A stretch of DNA of 5,162 nt from Flavobacteriaceae bacterium (GTDB lineage: Bacteria; Bacteroidota; Bacteroidia; Flavobacteriales; Flavobacteriaceae): assembly GCA_015489265.1 (NCBI GenBank), contig WFZY01000195.1, positions 1 to 5,162 of the forward strand, given 5' to 3'. Made by a program: the position numbers and the translations under genes. The notes under the pieces were generated by a model that did not search any database, was not told where the DNA came from, and saw only the letters and a list, made by a program, of their open reading frames with translations. Below are positions 1-5,162 of the stretch, piece by piece (positions within the stretch are counted from its first letter, which is position 1; every line of letters starts with the position of its first letter).

Positions 1-2921
1 CATCAGGAGAAAGTGATCCGGTTGCCGCTTTGTCCGGTAAAGTATCCGGTGTTAATATCAATTTGGCATCCGGTGACCCCGGAGCTTCAACCAATATTAC
101 CATTCGTGGACCAAAATCCATTTTATTGAGTAACAAACCTTTGTTTGTGGTAGATGGTATCCCTATCGTTGATGATATCTATGGTAGTGGGGTTGCCGGT
201 GTAGAACGTCCTTCTAAAATTGCAGATATTGACCCAAACAATATCGAAAGTATCAAAATTTTAAAAGGCGGGTCTGCTGCAGCTATCTGGGGGTCTAAAG
301 GTGCCAATGGGGTGATTTTGATTACCACCAAAAAAGGTAAAAAAGCTAAAAAAGGACAATTTGATGTAACGATTAACAGTTCATTTAGTATTGATGATCC
401 TTTAACTAAATTTCCTTTGCAGGATAAATATGGTCAAGGAAGCAATGGAAAATATGTTCCAAATTATGATTTTTTTAAAGAATCCGGTTCATGGGGAGAT
501 AAAATTGCTGATAGATCCGGTGATCCTGACATGACAACATATGACCCTAATAATGAACAAGGATCTTTATATTTTGTTGATCAGGATGGTAAAATTTGGG
601 GAATGCCTATTATGAAGAATTCTAAGGAAACTTACAACAAAAAAAATTATGATGCGGTAATAGGCACCGGAAATACTTTGAGAAATGCCGTACAAATTTC
701 AACGGCAACTGATAAAGCTCGCTATTTTCTCGGCTTCAATCATTTAGACCAAACCGGAATTTTTGCGCAGAGTTATTATAAAAAAATCGGGTTGAATTAT
801 AATTCAATTATGAAACCTAATAAAAAATTAACGATAAAAACCAATGTACAATATTCCAATACCAAACAAAATGCCATTCAAAAGGGGTCTAACTTGTCCG
901 GTTTGTTATTAGGACTTTACAGAACTCCGGCTGATTTTGATAATTCGGGTTATTTTGGTGAAAGACATGAATATGGGGTCGTTTCCAAATATAGTCATAG
1001 AAGCTATAGACAGCCAGTTGGAACAACCTATAAGGGTAGAGGTTATTTAGGACAAAGTGCCGGATATAATAATCCCTTATTTACGGTATACAAACAAAAA
1101 AATCCTTATTACTCTAATCATATTATTACCGGTACCAATTTTAGCCACCAAACATTGGAGTGGTTACGATTAACTGCTAAAGCCGGTGTGGACTATGCCA
1201 ATGAAAAAGCCGATGAATATATGCCGGTTAACAGTGCTGATGCCGTTACGGGAAGTTATTCTACCTATATCTATTCGTATTTGCAAATCAGTGGGGACTT
1301 AATTGCGCAAATCAATACCCAAATCAGTGATGATATTACAGCAGATATTTTATTAGGTTATAATATCTTTCATAAGGAATCTGATTATAATTCATCTTAT
1401 TATTATGATTTTATTTTACCGACAGATGTTCCTAATGCAGGTAATGCTGTAAATGAAAAGAAATACCCCGGATTTGGAACTTCTGTTAGACGGAAAAATT
1501 CCGCTTATGGAACGGCTACCATCTCTTATAAAGATTTATTATATACAACATTGACCGGTCGAATAGAACGTTCTTCGGCTTACTATGGATTAATAGCTTA
1601 CCCATCTGTATCATTGGCTTTTGATGTTCATAATTTGGAATATTTTAAAAAACAAGATAGTGATTTGCTAAACCAATTGACTTTACGAGCTAGTTGGTCT
1701 AAAGTAGGTAATGAACCACCGCCATATAGATTACATACTTATTATTATCCGGCATCTGACGGTGATGGCTATGGTTCATATTGGAGTGCTTCTGATTATG
1801 GAGGTGCCTATTGGCGTAGTATTATTAAAGGAAATCCTGAAATTCAACCGGAAATCACCACTGAATTGGAATTTGGTGCTGATGTCAAAATGTTCGATCA
1901 TCGGCTGAGTTTAAACGCTTCGTATTATGACAGTAAATCAACGGATTTGATTTTATATGAAAAGGTGCCTGCTGCTACCGGTTATTTGTACAAATGGAAT
2001 AATGTGGCTGAAATGACCAATAAAGGTTATGAATTGGAAGCCAGCTATAAAATTATTAACAAAAGGGATTTGGGCTTAACTTTAGGAGGTACTTATTCTC
2101 AAAATAAAAACACAGTTACCAAATTAAAAGGGAGTGATTATATAGGTATGGATGGCTTCATTTCCACTTCTTCCGGTGTAGCAGAAGGTTATGGTTATGG
2201 CATTTTACGTTCCGGTGATTTTAAAAGAGATGCTGATGGCAAATTGGTATTGGATGCTAATGGTTTTCCACAAGCCGGTGAAAAAATTTTTGCGGGGGAT
2301 CCTAATCCGGATTTTAAAGCCAGTGTTTATACCAATTTTAATTATAAAAACTTTAGTTTGAGAGTATTGGCAGATGGGTCGTTTGGAGGGCAATCTTGGT
2401 ATGGTACTTATGGTGCCTTAACTTATTTTGGCAGAACACTGGAGACTGCAAATGAGGTCACGGTTGATGGCAGTGTTGTTAATTCAAGAGGTGAAACAGT
2501 GCAGTCTTTAGTATTTTCACATCAAATTGCCGGAGTGGATAATGGAGATGGGACTTATACGGTTCGTGGAAATGTTCAAGATTTTGGCGCCGGTGATGTT
2601 TTATTGGATCAAACTTGGTACACCGGTATTGGTGGTGGTTTTGGGCCTGTAGGCACACAGTTTTTTAGAGATGCCACTTGGATTAAATTACGAGAAGTTA
2701 CTGCCGGTTATACCTTTAAAGGTAAGGCATTTGGTTTGAGTAAAATTAAATCGGTTTATCTCGGTGTGACTGGAAGAAATCTATATTTATGGACCAAAGA
2801 TAAAAGATGGAATATAGATCCTGAAAGTAATTTATCCGGTTCCAGTAAAGGGCGTGGTTTACAATATTTTAACCACCCGACGACCAAGTCTATCATTTTT
2901 AGAACAACTATTACATTTTAA
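1..2921 (+). CDS. SusC/RagA-type TonB-dependent outer-membrane receptor, 5' end cut by the window
   Basis: Outer-membrane importer that moves nutrients across a 22-strand beta-barrel with TonB energy; the partner is the SusD-like lipoprotein encoded 13 bases downstream. The frame is open to the window edge (first whole codon at base 3), so the TTG at 30 is an internal Leu and not the start. Of 972 visible residues (residue = base/3), the plug shows I34-R35-G36, V50-D51-G52 and the family signature L87-K88-G89 ... A92-A93-A94-I95-W96-G97 ... G103-V104, then I107-T108-T109-K110. Barrel landmarks are VGNEPPPY (568-575), GNPEIQPE (610-617), GDPNPDF (765-771), a DATWIKLREVTAGYTF segment from 890, and a terminal Phe972 as in outer-membrane barrels. 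Roughly 130 N-terminal residues are missing by comparison with the family: signal peptide, carboxypeptidase-regulatory-like domain and TonB box. No frameshift or internal stop is seen. Family membership is very secure; the substrate is unknown. Confidence 0.96.
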   Translation, partial: SGESDPVAALSGKVSGVNINLASGDPGASTNITIRGPKSILLSNKPLFVVDGIPIVDDIYGSGVAGVERPSKIADIDPNNIESIKILKGGSAAAIWGSKGANGVILITTKKGKKAKKGQFDVTINSSFSIDDPLTKFPLQDKYGQGSNGKYVPNYDFFKESGSWGDKIADRSGDPDMTTYDPNNEQGSLYFVDQDGKIWGMPIMKNSKETYNKKNYDAVIGTGNTLRNAVQISTATDKARYFLGFNHLDQTGIFAQSYYKKIGLNYNSIMKPNKKLTIKTNVQYSNTKQNAIQKGSNLSGLLLGLYRTPADFDNSGYFGERHEYGVVSKYSHRSYRQPVGTTYKGRGYLGQSAGYNNPLFTVYKQKNPYYSNHIITGTNFSHQTLEWLRLTAKAGVDYANEKADEYMPVNSADAVTGSYSTYIYSYLQISGDLIAQINTQISDDITADILLGYNIFHKESDYNSSYYYDFILPTDVPNAGNAVNEKKYPGFGTSVRRKNSAYGTATISYKDLLYTTLTGRIERSSAYYGLIAYPSVSLAFDVHNLEYFKKQDSDLLNQLTLRASWSKVGNEPPPYRLHTYYYPASDGDGYGSYWSASDYGGAYWRSIIKGNPEIQPEITTELEFGADVKMFDHRLSLNASYYDSKSTDLILYEKVPAATGYLYKWNNVAEMTNKGYELEASYKIINKRDLGLTLGGTYSQNKNTVTKLKGSDYIGMDGFISTSSGVAEGYGYGILRSGDFKRDADGKLVLDANGFPQAGEKIFAGDPNPDFKASVYTNFNYKNFSLRVLADGSFGGQSWYGTYGALTYFGRTLETANEVTVDGSVVNSRGETVQSLVFSHQIAGVDNGDGTYTVRGNVQDFGAGDVLLDQTWYTGIGGGFGPVGTQFFRDATWIKLREVTAGYTFKGKAFGLSKIKSVYLGVTGRNLYLWTKDKRWNIDPESNLSGSSKGRGLQYFNHPTTKSIIFRTTITF

Positions 2922-2934
2922 ATTATAAAATAAT

Positions 2935-4368
2935 ATGAAAACTTATAATAAATTTATCCTAATATTAGCCATCATCGGACTTTTTTCTTCTTGCAAGAAA
3001 TTCGTTGCGGGCTATGAGAAAGATCCCAATGGTATTGGGTACACCGTTGTCGATCAAGAGTTGATGGCAGTTATGCTCGAAAATCAGTTTTTTCATAAAG
3101 CTGACGGTTTACGTATAGCCATGATGTGGCTCAATCAAGCAACCGGATCAGACCGGCAATATGTTACGCTTGATGATTGGAACAAAGCTTCAGGAAGCGA
3201 TTTTAACGGTCCTTGGAATGAAGTTTATTTGACCATGACACATGCAGATATAGTTGAAAAAAATGCTGATGCTGATGGAAATATAGTTCTACGTGGTTTA
3301 GGCAAATTATTTAAGGCATGGGCTGGAGGTGAAGCAGCTTCGCTTTGGGGTGATGTCCCTTTTTCACAGCTTGGTGATTATAATTTATATCCTGACCCCG
3401 CTTATGATAGCCAAGCAGATGTATTAGATCAAGTGCAGATAATGTTAGATGAAGCTATTGCTGACTTAAATTCCGGTATTGGACGAATCACCCCTGAACG
3501 TGATATTTATTTTGGTGGCAATACTAGTAAATGGGTAAAAATTGCGCATGGTTTAAAAGCCCGTTTTTATTTACATCGCAAACAATATACTGAAGCATTG
3601 TCAGAAGCACTTCAAGGACCTTCTGATGTATCTGATGATTTGTATGCTAAATATGATAGCAATGACGATACACCTTATTCGAAATGGAATCCTACTAAAC
3701 AATTTTTAGAGTCAAGATCCGGTTATCTTGATGCCAGTGAAGCTTGGGCTAGAACCAAATTGTTGAATGGTTTGAGAAATAATGCAAAGACCACTGATAG
3801 CAGAAAAGCTTATAATTATGCCGGTGATGGATTAAACGCTGCCAGTGGTGCAACCGGAACCGGCAAATTTTTCGGAGATATGCCTATGGTCACTTATGGT
3901 GAAATGCTTTTGATTGCTACAGAAGCCGAATTGCGTTTGCATCCGGATGCAACCGGTATTACTAATGCGCTTACACACTATAATAACTATAGAAGTTTAC
4001 TTGCTGCAGGTGAATACATGGGTGGTTATACCAATTCGAATATGAAATATGACCCTTATGATGCAACCGATTTTGATACCGGTGGTATCGAAAACCAAGA
4101 TAATATAGATCCGGTGCAAGCTTTCTTTAGAGAAATCTTTGAAGAACGATATATTTTCTTTATTGGAGACTATGAATCCTTTATTGACTTTGCCAGAAGT
4201 TTTAATGACCCGTTGGTTCCTGAATATATGAAATTACATTATAATTCTAATGGACCTTTATATTCCGGACAACCTTTGCGTTTTATCTATCCGCAAGTTG
4301 AGAAAGATGCCAATGCTAATTTCCCCGGTATGGTTGATGTCAATGAAGCTTTACCTTTATATCAATAA
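2935..4368 (+). CDS. SusD/RagB-type nutrient-binding outer-membrane lipoprotein (SusD-like_2 subgroup likely)
   Basis: Surface lipoprotein expected to bind substrate and cap the SusC-like barrel encoded just upstream. The 477 residues fit the family's usual 450-550. The N-terminus is a lipoprotein signal: K2, a hydrophobic stretch at 7-17, and lipobox LFSSC with the acylated Cys at 20. Family landmarks in order: DPNG soon after the Cys; a helix with KAW and then LWGDVPFSQ ending at 145, matching the usual 'yGDvPYs' motif; YDSQADVLDQV (157-167) followed by an EAIADL helix; D190-IYFGG ... KWVKIAHGLKAR (199-210), matching the usual 'W.kfAnsLklR'; a YGEMLLIATEAELRL helix; EERYIFFIGDYESFIDFAR (403-421); and RFIYPQVEKDANANFP near the end. 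These resemble the SusD-like_2 branch more than classical SusD, an inference from memory of the motifs. The ATG at 2935 is chosen because it begins the signal peptide; its leader is A/T-rich with no Shine-Dalgarno, normal for Bacteroidota. It is almost certainly cotranscribed with the upstream gene. Confidence 0.95.
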   Translation: MKTYNKFILILAIIGLFSSCKKFVAGYEKDPNGIGYTVVDQELMAVMLENQFFHKADGLRIAMMWLNQATGSDRQYVTLDDWNKASGSDFNGPWNEVYLTMTHADIVEKNADADGNIVLRGLGKLFKAWAGGEAASLWGDVPFSQLGDYNLYPDPAYDSQADVLDQVQIMLDEAIADLNSGIGRITPERDIYFGGNTSKWVKIAHGLKARFYLHRKQYTEALSEALQGPSDVSDDLYAKYDSNDDTPYSKWNPTKQFLESRSGYLDASEAWARTKLLNGLRNNAKTTDSRKAYNYAGDGLNAASGATGTGKFFGDMPMVTYGEMLLIATEAELRLHPDATGITNALTHYNNYRSLLAAGEYMGGYTNSNMKYDPYDATDFDTGGIENQDNIDPVQAFFREIFEERYIFFIGDYESFIDFARSFNDPLVPEYMKLHYNSNGPLYSGQPLRFIYPQVEKDANANFPGMVDVNEALPLYQ

Positions 4369-4390
4369 AGATTATTTTAAAAAACTATTC

Positions 4391-4423
4391 AAACAACCGA
4401 TGTCATTAGGCATCGGTTGTTTT
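4391..4423 (+). terminator. Rho-independent terminator after the susC/susD-like pair
   Basis: The left arm AAACAACCGATG (4391-4402) and right arm CATCGGTTGTTT (4411-4422) are perfect complements over 12 bp. The stem can extend inward by a T-G wobble and a C-G pair, leaving an ATTA tetraloop (4405-4408). The right arm ends in TTGTTTT and continues A/T-rich, giving a short U tract on the + strand. It lies 22 bases after the susD-like stop, so it should end the susCD transcript. The opposite flank has its T-run displaced a few bases from the stem, so strong bidirectional action is less likely. Confidence 0.9.
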
Positions 4424-4448
4424 AAATAAATCTGATTTAAAAGCTTAA

Positions 4449-5078
4449 ATGATGAAAAAAACGTTTTTGTTCTCTCTATTTTTTTTGGGAATTAGTACGC
4501 TATTTGCCCAAGATTTTCATATCGGTTTTCGTTTGGGTTTAAACTATAATTCATATAACTTAAAAAATCATGAATTAGATACATGGCGTAACTACAGTAG
4601 AGGTCAATCCAATTTTGAAGGTGGTGTAAAACTTGAATTGATTTTTAATGAAAAATTAGGAGCTTCAACCGGACTTATTTATACAGATTTGGGTGACAGT
4701 TTTTTTCTTGGTGTTGATTTGTCGTCTTATGAAAGAACTTACCACACTAATTATATCCAATTGCCACTATTAGGGAAATACTTGTTGTCTGAAAAATTGC
4801 ATTTTTTTGCCGGTCCGCAAATTTACATACTTACTTCATCTAAGGCAAAATCCATTCATATCGTCGGCACGCATAAAGAAACCACAAATGAAGATTTAAC
4901 CAAAGAGTTTAAGCCGGTATTAACGGCTATGACTATTGGTATGTCATACCAATTTGATAACAAAATCTTTTTGCAAGCCGCATTTTATACGACTTTCGGC
5001 TATATTGATTTTGACCAAGGCAACGGACAATGGCATATGAGTGGCGTGAATTTTTCGGTAGGGTATTTTATTATTTAG
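4449..5078 (+). CDS. Small outer-membrane beta-barrel protein, OMP_b-brl_2/PorT-like
   Basis: This 209-residue protein has a Sec signal peptide (K3-K4, hydrophobic 6-18) with a predicted signal peptidase I site after A20, giving the common Bacteroidota F-A|Q-D junction. The mature part alternates polar and hydrophobic residues as in an 8-stranded barrel: FHIGFRLGLNYNSY just after cleavage, FEGGVKLELIF, LGASTGLIYTDLG, then the family-typical NYIQLPLLGKY (101-111) followed by FFAGPQIYILTSS (119-131). It ends with the strand VNFSVGYFII. These features match the PF13568 type of outer-membrane barrel often labelled 'PorT family' or 'porin family'; true PorT of the type IX secretion system is only one member, so no gene symbol is given. 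ATG codons at 4449 and 4452 are both possible starts; the signal peptide is intact from either. The function is unknown, and the terminator upstream suggests it is not part of the susCD unit. Confidence 0.85.
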   Translation: MMKKTFLFSLFFLGISTLFAQDFHIGFRLGLNYNSYNLKNHELDTWRNYSRGQSNFEGGVKLELIFNEKLGASTGLIYTDLGDSFFLGVDLSSYERTYHTNYIQLPLLGKYLLSEKLHFFAGPQIYILTSSKAKSIHIVGTHKETTNEDLTKEFKPVLTAMTIGMSYQFDNKIFLQAAFYTTFGYIDFDQGNGQWHMSGVNFSVGYFII

Positions 5079-5108
5079 TGACCTTTCCCCGAAATATTAT
5101 GACCTATC
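5079..5108. repeat. Short direct repeat TGACCTWTC, 21-base period
   Basis: TGACCTTTC at 5079-5087 and TGACCTATC at 5100-5108 match in 8 of 9 bases, and their starts are 21 bases apart, close to two helical turns. Such spacing is compatible with a regulator binding one face of DNA, but a 9-base match in a short region can arise by chance and no adjacent promoter is established. Confidence 0.35.
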
Positions 5109-5111
5109 ACT

Positions 5112-5128
5112 AAAATTTACCAAATTTT
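5112..5128. repeat. A/T-only inverted repeat
   Basis: AAAATTT (5112-5118) and AAATTTT (5122-5128) are perfectly complementary around the three bases ACC. The stem holds only A-T pairs, so it would be a weak RNA hairpin; it could be an operator-like half-site pair or a chance feature of A/T-rich DNA. Confidence 0.35.
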
Positions 5129-5162
5129 CACTATTTGTTTGTGCTCAATATTGCGGACTTTA

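Larger units (their letters stand above)
5079..5162. other. Noncoding A/T-rich tail at the right window edge
   Basis: These 84 bases follow the TAG of the barrel-protein gene. All frames contain early stops, so no gene can be supported, although a reverse-strand gene ending here (for example 14 open codons inward from 5161) cannot be excluded because the window stops. There is no GC-rich hairpin with a T tract, so a terminator for the upstream gene is not visible. Confidence 0.6.

Noticed and set aside
30..32. TTG as a start codon for the SusC-like protein
   Set aside because: The frame is open to the window edge and the nine codons upstream (SGESDPVAA) continue the family's plug sequence before 'LSGKVSG'; the true start lies outside the window.
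1711..1908. 65-codon open frame on the + strand
   Set aside because: It lies wholly inside the SusC-like gene in another frame, and its translation shows no family resemblance.
2205..2393. 62-codon open frame on the - strand
   Set aside because: It is antisense to conserved barrel sequence of the SusC-like gene and shows no recognisable motif.
4427..4434. TAAATCTG as a -7 promoter box (Bacteroidota consensus TAnnTTTG) for the barrel-protein gene
   Set aside because: It has one mismatch, no TTG/TTTG element lies at the proper distance upstream, and the A/T-rich setting makes such matches common.
5098..5112. ATG at 5098 as a small gene start
   Set aside because: The frame stops after four codons.
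5119..5162. C-terminal end of a reverse-strand gene entering from the right edge
   Set aside because: Only 14 codons are open before a stop on the - strand (5161 to 5120) and nothing in them is recognisable; too short to support.

Overview
The window looks like a fragment of a Bacteroidota chromosome, most likely a low-GC member such as a Flavobacteriia-like lineage (GC roughly 35-38 % by eye). This rests on a SusC/RagA-type TonB-dependent receptor followed directly by a SusD/RagB-type lipoprotein, a PorT-type outer-membrane barrel protein whose signal peptide ends in the typical A|Q junction, and start codons in A/T-rich leaders without Shine-Dalgarno sequences.

Layout, all on the + strand: (1) positions 1-2921, the 3' part of a susC-like gene. 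The left window edge removes the signal peptide, the N-terminal carboxypeptidase-regulatory-like domain, any TonB box and the first residues of the plug; most of the plug and the whole beta-barrel remain. (2) A 13-base gap, then 2935-4368, a complete susD-like lipoprotein gene. (3) Positions 4391-4423, a strong rho-independent terminator that closes the susCD unit. (4) Positions 4449-5078, a small outer-membrane beta-barrel protein of the OMP_b-brl_2/PorT type, only about 25 bases beyond the terminator. (5) Positions 5079-5162, a noncoding A/T-rich tail holding a short direct repeat and a small inverted repeat of unknown meaning.

The first two genes should act together: SusD-like proteins form a lid over the extracellular mouth of the SusC-like barrel, capture a nutrient (glycan, peptide or another oligomer), and TonB-ExbBD energy drives import. 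No hydrolase, sulfatase, peptidase, sigma/anti-sigma pair or hybrid two-component regulator lies in the window, so the substrate cannot be named. The third gene probably forms a separate unit or depends on read-through, and its role is unknown.

I found no clear evidence of a previously undescribed system. The most unusual signal is compositional: the tetranucleotide CCGG occurs about 46 times (hand count), several times more than expected, in all three codon phases, whereas GGCC, with the same composition, was seen once.
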